Below, piece by piece: positions 47,086-59,107 of a DNA stretch of 64,000 nt. The stretch lies in assembly GCF_964355755.1 (NCBI RefSeq), contig NC_092672.1:5456001-5520000 (forward strand). The letters run 5' to 3'. Both the position numbers and the translations under genes were made by a program. Origin of the DNA: Antedon mediterranea. Lineage: Eukaryota; Echinodermata; Crinoidea; Comatulida; Antedonidae. The notes under the pieces were generated by a model. It was not told the origin of the DNA and made no database searches. It was given only the letters and a program-made list of their open reading frames with translations. Within the stretch, counting starts at the first letter, position 1; each line of letters starts with the position of its first letter.

Positions 47086-48588
47086 TACTACCCTTCACTC
47101 CAATTGTGTTGTGTACAGCTCGTCACCCCACGTTATGAGTACTTTGTATGCTTTTTACAATCTGGTGTATTCACATATTAATTAAAATATTAGGCCTACT
47201 ACCGTATTCCCTTTTGACACATATATTAGTAAAAAGATCATCTTCTATTATTATAATAATATATAATAGGTAGCATAAATATATGTAGCCTAAATTATGT
47301 TAGGGGATTGCAAGATAATTGCATTTAATTGGCTAAGAGATAGACGAGCCACCATAATACTAATCTAAGAAACACATTGTACCCGTGAATACGAGCGAAA
47401 ATGGTGTAATGAATGGCGAAGTAAATCGTATTCAGTAAAGAAAAAAATACAAATATAGGTCGCCGCCTGGACCTAGGCCTATAGACCATGATACCTATGT
47501 AAAGGTGAAGAGTGCGCAAATCGAAAGCTCATACCTGCTGTTTGTTAGTTTTTAGTAAATAACAAGTTAAATAAAACACATGTATTAATATATATATTTA
47601 TATATAAAATACTTAATCATGTGTCTTTGCCATTTAAATTGCATTTTAATATTAACAAACAAAAAGGCAGCAGGAAATGGGAAAACATTTCACTATCAAC
47701 TTTCATACTAGAACATGGACACTCGCATTGTCGATATACATAATTACTAAAACCAGGTCATGTTGTGTGTTGATACATTGCATATGTTGTTATTGCAGTG
47801 TCTAATTTTAAATGTAAAACAATACCAACAATAATTGGAAAAAGTATTCCTAAATCGCCAAATTGTTTAGATTATGGAGATACGTGTAGCGTTTTTCCAC
47901 ATGTTATTCATGATAAATAGAGGACACTCTGCACCCGTTTGATGCTGTTATCATTCTGCCATTTGGTACCTTTCAACAGACTTTCAACTCTCTGCTTAGC
48001 AACAACTGCAATTTTTTTTCCAACTGTACGATATATCAGGTATGTTGTAATATCTTTAATTGCACATTAGAATATGATTTATTTTAATACTTTCAATTTA
48101 ATTATATTAAGTGCTGGGTAGAAAAAGAGTTAATGCCATGAATATAAGATAGAAATATGTAAAAATTAGAAAAGATGAAACCATATGTTAATGTAAAGCC
48201 TATTATTTGATAATAAAATAGTGTGACGTTCGACCCCATTTTTATAAATGTATTTGTAAATGTAAAAGTTAAAGAAGCCGAATGTTCTATAATAGGCTAA
48301 AGGATGGAAGATCGAAATCAATCATCTTATGTAAGCCTATATATACAATGTAAGCTATATTAATTTATGGGACCTACTTTTAACACTGGATCGTCATATA
48401 AATGAGAGGAAAATATGTTTAAACAAAAAAATAAATTTCTTCTCGGTAATAATACTTGAGAAGTACGGAACATTACATTTAAACATATGCCTCGACATAT
48501 CTTGCTCCCGTAATAGATGCATTTTCTTTGAAATATAGGTACCCAGCATTTTTTTTAAGCCATGACTTTTAACTTTTGGCAGGTCATT

Positions 48589-50940
48589 ATGAAGACTCTG
48601 GTACTCTTTATGATCTTGGTGGTAGCTGGGGTGTACGCTACTCACTATCGTGGTGGCACGTTTTACTGGGAACGATTTGGAAAAAAACATATCCGTATTT
48701 TTTGGCGTCTCGCATTTGAACATAAACCCTACTACGAAGACGAGTATTTTTGTAATTTTATTGGACAAGAAAGGCAAGCAGAAACAGTTCTTGCTTTGAC
48801 CTGTACAGACTGCCGTGAAAATAAAACAATTTCTTCGCCACTAAATCTTGAATGTCAATTCACTTCAAAAGTAATGAAATGGAGTCTTTTTGATGGATAC
48901 GTTGATTATAAGGCAGACCGCGAGGCATTCACAATGGCTTTTAAAACAAAAGACAAATGTGAAGATAGTAGCTGGATTTACCTTCAAAACTACGGTGTTG
49001 GAAAATGTTGGTCACTACTGACCAAAGTTGACACTTCAATCAAATGGAACAACAATTCTCCAAGAGTTATGGCTGTTTTACCAGTTCATCGAGTCAGACA
49101 AGGCTGTAACAGAGTTATCGATCTCAACCCCATTGATATAGACGGAGACCCCGTTAAATGCCGATGGACAAGTACTAACGAATGCCCAGAGAGACGAAGT
49201 GATAGCACTGGTAATACTGATCCTGTGTGCGGACGTGCGACAGATTTTACAACACTTAATACGACATCATGCACGATCGAGTTTAATACCAGAGAAGATA
49301 GTGCGAAAGGTTGGTATGCCGCTTCCGTTATGGTTGAAGATTTTAAAGATGAAAGTTACAAAAAAGCTAAGAGCACAGTTCCATTCCAATTCCTACTCGA
49401 AGTTACGTCACCCGGCTCATGTATAGTACCAAAGATTGAGATAGAACATTGTTCTGAGATTGGTCTTGGAGAAACATGGAACAGTTCAGTTACTGCTTAT
49501 ATACAAACGGGATCAGATGAAACAAAAATAAAAGAAATCCAAGCAAGTGGAAAAGGACTGATAATAGGCGCCATTGTCCCCGGCCAAAACGTAACAGTAA
49601 ATGTGTCTTTCAAACCTGAAGCTGAAGGAATTTATGTGTTCAGCTTCACGGCAATAGATGATAATGGTGTACAAAGTGATCCGACATCTACACGAGTGCA
49701 TGTATTTTCCACACAGCCTGCCCCCTCTATTCTACCAAAAGAGTCGATCCCGGCCCAAGAATCTCTGTACGAGGGAACAGAAGATTATTGGACAATCAAA
49801 TTTAATACAAAAATTAGACGTCCTGAAAAAAATTCATTCATCAAGATACAAAATGACACTGCGAATGTAATTGTTAAGTATAATGCCCGTAAAAAAAGTG
49901 AAGTAACATTCCCAAAAGGTGATCCAACTATTCTTCAATTTCGTGCACCAACTGGACTAGAAGGAGGAAAATCATATTTGGTTTTTGTGGATGAAGGAGC
50001 TGGTGTTACAGACTATTCCGGTCTGTGTGGCGGAATTGCCACACAGACAAATGTCGCTTCCATCTATCAATTCAAAATCCCTAAGCCACCAGAACCGGAA
50101 GTAGAGTGTGGTAATTCTAAGATAAAAGTTCACATTCCTAAAACGTACGTGAATAACCTTCCAGCAAGTGAACTTCACCTCAAGGACACAAGATGCAGAC
50201 TTGAGGAAGATGAAGATGATCCAAAGTACTACCTGGCGGAATTTAGTTATTATGAGTGCGGAACCAGTATTGAGCGTTCATCAGAAAATCATACTAACTT
50301 CTACAACACAATCCGAGACGACCCTACGCCAATTTTCCCAGGTGCTCCGATAACCCGAGCACAGCATAATGTTGAAGTAGAAATTATTTGTGAAATGACA
50401 GGAGTTGTTGTCAATGACGTATACTTCAAAACAGTTGCAACCATCACACCTGTAAAATACAAAGCGACCGGAAGATTTAAGGCTTACCTTAAAATGTACG
50501 AGGACTCTGATTATAGAAATGATATCAACGAAACTGCTTCAGTAACAATAGACGACGTCATGTATTTTGCTGCTAAAAGTACCTCCTCTACAAACGTGGC
50601 CATCGAAAGCTGTAAGGCAATAACTATGTTAGCAAGAGAAACGGTACGGGAATACACTTTCATTCAAGATGGTTGTGGTACAGATCAATCGGTGATGCTT
50701 AGTTCTTCAGGTTTGGATCATCGTTTCTCCATCAAGTCATTTGAATTCATGGATCGAGTGTCTGACGAGATTCTTATGAAGTGTAAGATAATTTCATGTA
50801 ATAAAGAACATGATAACTCCAATTGCGCTACTCTCAAGAATGACCAATATTGCTCCAACAAAGGACGACGACGCCGCCGAGGTAACCGAATCGGTACGTT
50901 TGAAGACGAAACTAATGTATCCATGACATTTAAAATGTAA
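48589..50940 (+). CDS. Secreted ZP-domain protein with N-terminal HYRGGTFYWE module
   Basis: 783 aa in a single coding exon. The start at 48,589 is preferred over the in-frame ATG at 48,562 because TTTTGGCAG at 48,574-48,582 is a plausible splice acceptor and MKTLVLFMILVVAGVYA is then a clean signal peptide. Order: signal peptide (1-17); module opening THYRGGTFYWE, with VLPVHRVRQGCNRVIDLNPI and DIDGDPVKCRW (to about 285), a type I recall from uncharacterised invertebrate extracellular proteins; an Ig-like region with NVTVNVSF (about 290-385); a second beta-rich segment like SbsA Ig-like domains (about 385-500); and a ZP domain from Cys507 (YECGTSIERSSENHTNFYNT, ITRAQHNVEVEIICEM, FKAYLKMYED, RFSIKSFEFMD). 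A polybasic RRRRR cleavage site sits at 760-764 with a 19-residue tail. There are many N-glycosylation sequons. No membrane segment or obvious GPI signal follows. ZP proteins polymerise into egg coats and matrices; the role here is not known. AATAAA lies at 51,285. Confidence 0.85.
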   Translation: MKTLVLFMILVVAGVYATHYRGGTFYWERFGKKHIRIFWRLAFEHKPYYEDEYFCNFIGQERQAETVLALTCTDCRENKTISSPLNLECQFTSKVMKWSLFDGYVDYKADREAFTMAFKTKDKCEDSSWIYLQNYGVGKCWSLLTKVDTSIKWNNNSPRVMAVLPVHRVRQGCNRVIDLNPIDIDGDPVKCRWTSTNECPERRSDSTGNTDPVCGRATDFTTLNTTSCTIEFNTREDSAKGWYAASVMVEDFKDESYKKAKSTVPFQFLLEVTSPGSCIVPKIEIEHCSEIGLGETWNSSVTAYIQTGSDETKIKEIQASGKGLIIGAIVPGQNVTVNVSFKPEAEGIYVFSFTAIDDNGVQSDPTSTRVHVFSTQPAPSILPKESIPAQESLYEGTEDYWTIKFNTKIRRPEKNSFIKIQNDTANVIVKYNARKKSEVTFPKGDPTILQFRAPTGLEGGKSYLVFVDEGAGVTDYSGLCGGIATQTNVASIYQFKIPKPPEPEVECGNSKIKVHIPKTYVNNLPASELHLKDTRCRLEEDEDDPKYYLAEFSYYECGTSIERSSENHTNFYNTIRDDPTPIFPGAPITRAQHNVEVEIICEMTGVVVNDVYFKTVATITPVKYKATGRFKAYLKMYEDSDYRNDINETASVTIDDVMYFAAKSTSSTNVAIESCKAITMLARETVREYTFIQDGCGTDQSVMLSSSGLDHRFSIKSFEFMDRVSDEILMKCKIISCNKEHDNSNCATLKNDQYCSNKGRRRRRGNRIGTFEDETNVSMTFKM

Positions 50941-53051
50941 TCAAATAATAATTGTTGATTTTTAATTTATGATTACTAATTTGCAGAAGTAGCTAACTCA
51001 GTGATACACTGAACAAACTACATCGAATTAGATTTAATTGATAGTATATTTATTTATGTGTTTAGAATTCGATGTAGTCGGTCAATCGAATAACAATTTA
51101 AAATTGATAATATTTTAGTTATGTTACAATTACTTTGTGGAAGTAGTTGACTGAATAATCTTATCTTACTTACTTCTCATATAAAAACATACTTATACTT
51201 TCATTGTATTTAGTCAAATTAGTCAAAACAAATTGACAATTTGTTTGTACGGAAATAGTAGACTCGTTGAAAATGGTAGTTCTAAATAAATGAAGGTGTT
51301 GTAAATGAAATTGTATTGAATTGGCAATCATTAATGTAGGTCTATGACGGTTGTGGTGCTAATATCGGTGAATGTGAAAAAAAAACCCCCAAAAACAACA
51401 AAGAACGGAACACCTGCGGTTTTAAACTCTTTGAAGCACAAATTTGAGATATGTACTTTATAGTACTAGAGGGTGAGCTCGCTTCGCTCGCTCCCCCTCT
51501 AGAATGTGTAGACGATGGTTCTCGGAATGATAATGTTCTCCTTATACGTTTTCTGTCGGTTACCATTATTGAAAATGCTTGACATTCGTAAAACTAAACT
51601 ACTTTGTTTCACAGTGTTTTAGATGATTAATAACATTTTAAAGTATAGTTTTTATTGTTTGGTAGGGCCCTTTGGGGAGGCGGAGGTCATTTGAGGGAGG
51701 TGCTTATTCGAGGGATATATGTTAAATTTTTTAGTTTTAATAATATGGTAAAATTTATAATCAAATGAAATCCTCTAATATATATGAAAAGTGCTAAAAA
51801 AGAATAACAAATGCTTGGTAAATTGTAGATAACAGTGCGGTGAATTCTACTACAAATAGTATAATTTTGTTATTATAAATATGTGGATGGACGTTTATTA
51901 GATAGTTGGGTTGGGGGGCGGTTTATTATTCAAAGTGATGTTTTATTGGAGAGGCGTTTATTCAAATGAATACCATCCTAATAATTATTAATACATTATT
52001 TAATTTAATCATCTCTTGAAACTGCCGTAACAGAGTGGGCCCAAGAAAGAAGACATTACGGCTTGCAACATGGGCAGACATCTCGGTCCTAACGTGACAC
52101 AGGAAGATAGCCTACAGTTATTCCTGCAAGCTTACTCAATAAAACTCAGCTATCGGGATTTCACTCGAAAAATGTCTTATCATCAAATCTCCCTATGTAA
52201 TTTTATAATACTATTCCCCACAATATATTCTGATTCTTTATGACGTAGGCCTATATTTAATTTGATCTTTATTAATTTGCAGTATAATTTAACTACTGTA
52301 CCTTCACACACGCGTGGTATGTTTTAAAATAAACAAAAAAACTGAAATGGCTATGACTAATGGCCAACCACTCCTACTATCTGATTTTTTTTTCGTCTTC
52401 CAAAGGGACACTGTATTGATTGATGGAAAGTGCCTGTTTCCAATCACCTTTAGGGTCAAATCTATTATTTTAACTGCTCCCTTGTGTTTAAAAGAGAGAA
52501 AATATTTGAAACTAAGGTTGTTGCAAGGTGAACTTATCTTAAACCCGGAAATTACTTTGACCGGGAAGAATTGAAATTGAGAGGAAAATCCAATGTTGAA
52601 ATCATAAATGTTGTTAAAAAACTCTTTATAATATCTTCCTAAGATATAAATATGGAACAATAGCGTCGGCGTGCACACTAATGTTATCAAATCTACGTTT
52701 CGCGGTACATCTCGGATAGATAAGGTAGGTATCCAAGGCGGAGATTTGTACCGAAGTTTTTGCATTGTGCTCGCCTATGTCAGAATTAACCATAATTTAT
52801 ATATAGATGCGTATAAACAATTGGGTTATACGGTGTTCAAAGATCCTTTTAAAATTAAAACCCAGTGTTTATTTACAACCTTATTGAGGGCTGATGGCAA
52901 ATGCTTGACTGCAGTGTAGTATGTCAGTTCCGCCATGTTCGTGTTTGGGTAGATGTCTATCTAGTATGCCTATTTTTAACCGACTAAAATGTTTAATAAA
53001 TCATACATGATGGCATTGATGATCCTGTGAAATGACGTAATTGAAGCCACC
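50941..53051. other. Intergenic interval after ZP gene
   Basis: It has the ZP 3' UTR with AATAAA at 51,285-51,290 and a GC-rich nested palindrome at 51,467-51,501 (CTAGAGGG to CCCTCTAG, interior GCTCGCTTCGCTCGC). No gene is seen. The 153-residue minus-strand frame at 52,304-52,765 has no recognisable features. Confidence 0.55.
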
Positions 53052-53765
53052 ATGGGAATGCAACCTCTAGAACTTAGAATACAGGTAGTGTTACTGGGGG
53101 ATGTAGGCGTCGGAAAGACAACGGCTGTTGAAAAAGTTCATGAATGAAGATTACAAACATACTAGTGACATTCAAGAGAAAGTAATCATGAGAAATGGAC
53201 AAAAAGTTTGGCTGATAACTATAAGAGACACGGCAGGTAAGTTAACCAATTTTCTGCTTGATTTTTGTTTTCTTTTATGAATGTTTTTTTTATATTTGTT
53301 GTGTATTTTCTGATATATTTATTGAAGTGGTATATTTTATCTTTTATGTGCTACTTGGTAAGAGGATTCACAGGCTCTTGTCATAAGGATTTAGTTCCCT
53401 TTTGTGTTTCTTGCCAATTACTTTGTAATTGTTTGTTATTTGTTGTTGTTGTTGATTGGCAATAAAGAATAATAATTTTGCTAGTTCACTAAAATCAGTC
53501 ACAATTCTTATATACTACTATGATACAAGTTAATTTGCGTACAACAGTTGTATCCATCACATTTAATTTATAAATTCAGTTCTAATATTTTGTGTAGGTC
53601 TTGAAAAACACAACAGTATTACCACAATCATACTATAAAGGTGTCAAGAGGTTCATCTTCGTATATGACGTCAACAGTGCAAACTACTCCGTCAACAATG
53701 CGAACAACTCCTTCAACAACCTTCCAAAATGGTAATGTGTACAGTATTTGAATACGAATACGAAT

Positions 53766-56700
53766 ACCCTTGCTCGCGTCTACCTACATCAACTAAATGT
53801 TCTAAATAGATTACCCTTGCTCGCGTCTACCTACATCAACTAAATGTTCTGAATAGATTACCCTTGCTCGCGTCTACCTACATCAACTAAATGTTCTAAA
53901 TAAATTACTCTTGCTCGCGTCTACCTACATCAACTAAATGTTCTAAATAGATTACTCTTGCTCGCGTCTACCTACATCAACTAAATGTTCTAAATAGATT
54001 ACCCTTGCTCGCGTCTACCTACATCAACTAAATGTTCTGAATAGATTACCCTTGCTCGCGTCTACCTACATCAACTAAATGTTCTAAATAAATTACTCTT
54101 GCTCGCGTCTACCTACATCAACTAAATGTTCTAAATAGATTACTCTTGCTCGCGTCTACCTACATCAACTAAATGTTCTAAATAAATTACTCTTGCTCGC
54201 GTCTACCTACATCAACTAAATGTTCTAAATAAATTACCCTTGCACACGTCTACCTACATAAACTAAATGTTCTGAATAGATTACCCTTGCTCGCGTATAC
54301 CTACATCAACTAAATGTTCTAAATAGATTACTCTTGCTCGCGTATACCTACATCAACTAAATGTTCTGAATAGATTACCCTTGCTCGCGTCTACCTACAT
54401 AAACTAAATGTTCTAAATAAATTACCCTTGCACACGTCTACCTACATAAACTAAATGTTCTGAATAGATTACCCTTGCTCGCGTCTACCTACATAAACTA
54501 AATGTTCTAAATAGATTACCCTTGCTCGCGTCTACCTACATCAATTAAATGTTCTAAATAGATTACTCTTGCTCGCGTCTACCTACATCAACTAAATGTT
54601 CTAAATAGATTACCCTTGCTCGCGTCTACCTACATCAACTAAATGTTCTAAATAAATTACCCTTGCACACGTCTACCTACATCAACTAAATGTTCTAAAT
54701 AGATTACCCTTGCTCGCGTCTACCTAAATCAACTAAATGTTCTAAATAGATTACTCTTGCTCGCGTCTACCTACATCAACTAAATGTTCTAAATAGATTA
54801 CCCTTGCTCGCGTCTACCTACATCAACTAAATGTTCTAAATAGATTACCATTGCTCGCGTCTACCTACATCAACTAAATGTTCTGAATAGATTACCCTTG
54901 CTCGCGTCTACCTACATCAACTAAATGTTCTAAATAGATTACCCTTGCTCGCGTCTACCTACATCAACTAAATGTTCTAAATAGATTACCCTTGCTCGCG
55001 TCTACCTACATCAACTAAATGTTCTAAATAGATTACCCTTGCTTGCGTATACCTACATCAACTAAATGTTCTGAATAGATTACCCTTGCTCGCGTCTACC
55101 TACATCAACTAAATGTTCTAAATAGATTACTCTTGCTCGCGTCTACCTACATCAACTAAATGTTCTAAATAGATTACCCTTGCTCGCGTCTACCTACATC
55201 AACTAAATGTTCTAAATAAATTACCCTTGCACACGTCTACCTACATCAACTAAATGTTCTAAATAGATTACCCTTGCTCGCGTCTACCTACATCAACTAA
55301 ATGTTCTAAATAGATTACCCTTGCTCGCGTCTACCTACATCAACTAAATGTTCTAAATAAATTACCCTTGCACACGTCTACCTACATAAACTAAATGTTC
55401 TGAATAGATTACCCTTGCTCGCGTATACCTACATCAACTAAATGTTCTAAATAGATTACTCTTGCTCGCGTATACCTACATCAACTAAATGTTCTGAATA
55501 GATTACCCTTGCTCGCGTCTACCTACATAAACTAAATGTTCTAAATAAATTACCCTTGCACACGTCTACCTACATAAACTAAATGTTCTGAATAGATTAC
55601 CCTTGCTCGCGTCTACCTACATAAACTAAATGTTCTAAATAGATTACCCTTGCTCGCGTCTACCTACATCAACTAAATGTTCTAAATAGATTACTCTTGC
55701 TCGCGTCTACCTACATCAACTAAATGTTCTAAATAGATTACCCTTGCTCACGTCTACCTACATCAACTAAATGTTCTAAATAGATTACCCTTGCTCGCGT
55801 CTACCTACATCAACTAAATGTTCTAAATAGATTACCCTTGCTCGCGTCTACCTACATCAACTAAATGTTCTAAATAAATTACCCTTGCACACGTCTACCT
55901 ACATCAACTAAATGTTCTAAATAGATTACCCTTGCTCGCGTCTACCTACATCAACTAAATGTTCTAAATAGATTACTCTTGCTCGCGTCTACCTACATCA
56001 ACTAAATGTTCTAAATAGATTACCCTTGCTCGCGTCTACCTACATCAACTAAATGTTCTAAATAGATTACCATTGCTCGCGTCTACCTACATCAACTAAA
56101 TGTTCTGAATAGATTACCCTTGCTCGCGTCTACCTACATCAACTAAATGTTCTAAATAGATTACCCTTGCTCGCGTCTACCTACATCAACTAAATGTTCT
56201 AAATAGATTACCCTTGCTCGCGTCTACCTACATCAACTAAATGTTCTAAATAGATTACCCTTGCTCGCGTATACCTACATCAACTAAATGTTCTGAATAG
56301 ATTACCCTTGCTCGCGTCTACCTACATCAACTAAATGTTCTAAATAGATTACCCTTGCTCGCGTCTACCAAAGAACTTATAACACAAGAATCTCCTGTTC
56401 TTCAATTTGCATTCAAAACACAGTATCGGAAGTACAGGGTTAAAAGGTCAAACTGGGCGACGCCATTTCACAGCATGGAGCAGCGCCCCCTCCAAACTAG
56501 GAAGTCAATTACTCTACCCCTCTAGAGTATTAGCAGATCCCCTCTATGATTTTGACTTTCTAATTTGATGCGGGCGCCCTACTCCTCAGTCAATTACTCT
56601 ATCCCCCCTAGAGCATTAGCAGATCCCCTCTATGATTTTGACTTTCTAATTTGATGCGGGCGCCCTACTCCATGGCTCACAATGGCGCCACCCATAGCTC

Positions 56701-57608
56701 TATTCTATCCCACAATGCCTTTCGAAATTGTTACGCGCTTCGGACGAACAGGAGATTCTTGTGTTATAAGTTCTTTGGCGTCTACCTACATCAACTAAAT
56801 GTTCTAAATAGATTACCCTTGCTCTCGTCTACCTACATCAACTAAATGTTCTAAATAGATTACTCTTGCTCTCGTCTACCTACATCAACTAAATGTTCTA
56901 AATAGATTACTCTTGCTCGCGTCTACCTACATCAACTAAATGTTCTGAATAGATTACCCTTGCTCGCGTCTACCTACATCAACTAAATGTTCTAAATAGA
57001 TTACTCTTGCTCTCGTCTACCTACATCAACTAAATGTTCTAAATAGATTACTCTTGCTCTCGTCTACCTACATCAACTAAATGTTCTAAATAGATTACTC
57101 TTGCTCTCGTCTACCTACATCAACTAAATGTTCTAAATAGATTACCCTTGCTCGCGTCTACCTACATCAACTAAATGTTCTGAATAGATTACCCTTGCTC
57201 GCGTCTACCTACATCAACTAAATGTTCTGAATAGATTACTCTTGCTCGCGTCTACCTACATCAACTAAATGTTCTAAATAGATTACTCTTGCTCTCGTCT
57301 ACCTACATCAACTAAATGTTCTAAATAGATTACTCTTGCTCTCGTCTACCTACATCAACTAAATGTTCTAAATAGATTACTCTTGCTCTCGTCTACCTAC
57401 ATCAACTAAATGTTCTAAATAGATTACCCTTGCTCGCGTCTACCTACATCAACTAAATGTTCTGAATAGATTACCCTTGCTCGCGTCTACCTACATCAAC
57501 TAAATGTTCTGAATAGATTACTCTTGCTCGCGTCTACCTACATCAACTAAATGTTCTAAATAGATTACCCTTGCTCGCGTCTACCTACATCAACTAAATG
57601 TTCTAAAT
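53766..57608. repeat. 47-bp minisatellite, about 73 copies, interrupted once
   Basis: The unit contains GATTACCCTTGCTCGCGTCT, then ACCTACATCAACTAAATGTT and CTAAATA. The left array is 53,766-56,368 (about 55 copies) and the right array 56,778-57,608 (about 18 copies). Variant positions (ACCCTT/ACTCTT, CTCGCG/CACACG/CTCTCG, TCTACC/TATACC, CATCAA/CATAAA, CTAAATA/CTGAATA) define a higher-order pattern. Matching variant blocks recur 1,128 bp apart (24 units; 54,240 and 55,368) and 1,222 bp apart (26 units; the ACCATTG variant at 54,850 and 56,072). In the right array, blocks recur 282 bp apart (6 units). It lies in the second intron of the Rab-like pseudogene. Confidence 0.97.
56369..56777. mobile_element. 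409-bp non-autonomous hAT-type element inside the minisatellite
   Basis: The left end CAAAGAACTTATAACACAAG is repeated inverted at the right end, and the terminal repeats extend about 31 bp (to GAATCTCCTGTTC). The element is flanked on both sides by the minisatellite octamer GCGTCTAC (56,361-56,368 and 56,778-56,785), an exact 8-bp target-site duplication as made by hAT transposases. The interior has an 86-bp tandem duplication (56,503-56,674; GTCAATTACTCTA) and no transposase. Confidence 0.9.
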
Positions 57609-58232
57609 CAATTAAAATCACGTTCGCCATATTGTAGCTTTTGTCAGTAAAACGCGCGATTCGTTAAAAACTTTGACCAAATTTGTATCGAAAAAAATGT
57701 ATTTACCTAAAAAAACTGTCATCTAAGGCAAAATATAGTCAAATTGGCTGCCAGCCAATGAGTTTTTGAATAAATTATAAGTGAAAACATTGATTTTTCC
57801 GGGTTTTTTTCTACGAAAGTGAGTAACTTTATTAAAACTACAAAATATTCTATTCAAAGTCTGATTTTATTTTTGGGGGACAATACATCTTTAATTAATA
57901 TAGGCCTAAATCAATTTATATTTCCGCAGGAATGATGAATGCAATAGATACTGCAGCGATTTCGATGAAGGTAACATTCCTGTATTAATAGTTGGGAACA
58001 AACATCAAAAGCACGTTAAGGACAAAGTGAGAACCGAACGAGCGAGACATTTGTAGAACACTGTTTTCTAGATTTCATCGCAGTCTCTACAGCCAATAAT
58101 ACCAACAACGACAAATGAATTGTCGATGAAATAATCAGGTCTATTGAAACGTTTGAAAATCATTTATCAAATATCGGTACAACAGATTACAAATTAGAAC
58201 CCGGTAAAAATAGCTGCTGTACACTTAATTAA

Positions 58233-59107
58233 TATTTATGCAATATTGAATCGGATAACTGTCATGTATTTAATAATGCAGGCGAATTAGTCGGAGAGTA
58301 ATGTTTAATTTAAATATTAAATTAACCTCGATCTTGTTAAAGATGTATTGTTCCTCTAAAAAAAAATTATTGACAATTTTTTGTTGTTGAATATGCCATT
58401 TTAATGCCACTGTAGTTATCCACTTCTACCAAAAATCTGATCGAAACAAAAAATGATTTACCTGAAAAAATTGTAATTTAAAGCAAAAAATTGTCAAATT
58501 GGCTGCTAGCCAATGAATTTTTGGTTGAACCATTTATTTTGTCTTTTTATAAGTGAAAACATTTTTTTTCTAAAGCAGTGATTAACTTAACAAAAACTAC
58601 AAAATAACCTATTCAAAGTCTAATTAATTAATCTTCATTTTTCATGTTTTTGGGGGACAGTACATCTGTAAATAACTTTTAATATACGGTACAAAAAGAT
58701 AGTTTTTAAGACAATCGACCAAAGATGTTGGTGGTATGCTAATGTTGTTAATCTAATAATAATTTCATATAAAAATAGAAGCCTAAATATATAAGATTTA
58801 TACTAGCCACTATAACACTTTAGATTGCTGTTTGTAAACAATCGTATTAAACTTATCCCATTCTATATTATCCTTTCTTGTTACGTTGTATGTCCTCACA
58901 AGCACCACAAGTCGGTGTTTTGTCAATGAAAAGAATAAGTTTTGTGTGCCATAATATTTTTCCTTTTCCGAATATGTATTGTACTATTTCTACAGTATAC
59001 TAACAATATATATGTATTCATATATATGAATGTGTAGCTCAGAGTGTTTTTACATTTAAATAATAATATATTCATCAAGTTAAATTAAATTAATTAAAGC
59101 ACAAATT
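58233..59107. other. Intergenic interval, Rab-like pseudogene to GLOD4
   Basis: AT-rich with no gene. Sequence around 58,400-58,680 (GTCAAATTGGCTGC, TGGGGGACAGTACATCT) is a diverged repeat of 57,720-57,890 (GTCAAATTGGCTGCC, GGGGGACAATACATCT), on either side of the last pseudogene exon. Confidence 0.5.

Larger units (their letters stand above)
42180..48588. other. Intergenic interval, Rab-like gene to ZP gene
   Basis: It is dominated by the foldback element (42,779-46,839). To its left is the Rab-like 3' UTR. To its right, 47,100-48,000 is AT-rich and featureless. A likely non-coding first exon of the ZP gene ends near 48,039 (ATATATCAG|GTATGT). Confidence 0.55.
53052..58232 (+). pseudogene. 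Decayed paralogue of the Rab-like GTPase
   Basis: The same three-exon structure as the gene at 40,194 (exons about 53052-53236, 53598-53731, 57930-58232), with splice signals still present. It is broken by at least three independent shifts relative to the intact copy: one extra base after the P-loop GDVGVGKTT (about 53,124), one extra base in exon 2 (about 53,630), and one lost base in exon 3 near GCGAGACATTTG (about 58,050). A further stop follows ACAACGACAAA (about 58,117). Exon 2 also has a short internal duplication (GTCAACAGTGCAAAC and GTCAACAATGCGAAC). The start retains a strong context (GCCACCATGG). It shares the leucine after DTAG, the GNKHQ motif and the NSCC C-terminus with the intact gene. 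Its second intron has been inflated to about 4.2 kb by a minisatellite. Confidence 0.85.

Noticed and set aside
48562-48588. Upstream in-frame ATG for the ZP gene
   Set aside because: It would place nine residues before a clean signal peptide, and a splice acceptor lies between the two ATGs.
51467-51501. Palindrome considered as a transcription terminator
   Set aside because: Hairpin terminators do not apply to pol II genes. It is more likely a transposon remnant.
52304-52765. 153-residue minus-strand open frame
   Set aside because: It has no recognisable motif and its composition is that of AT-rich translation. The opposite strand is equally open, and no splice context was found.
53766-57608. 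Regular repeats resembling a CRISPR array
   Set aside because: Units are directly tandem with no unique spacers, the locus is inside an intron of a eukaryotic pseudogene, and there are no cas genes.
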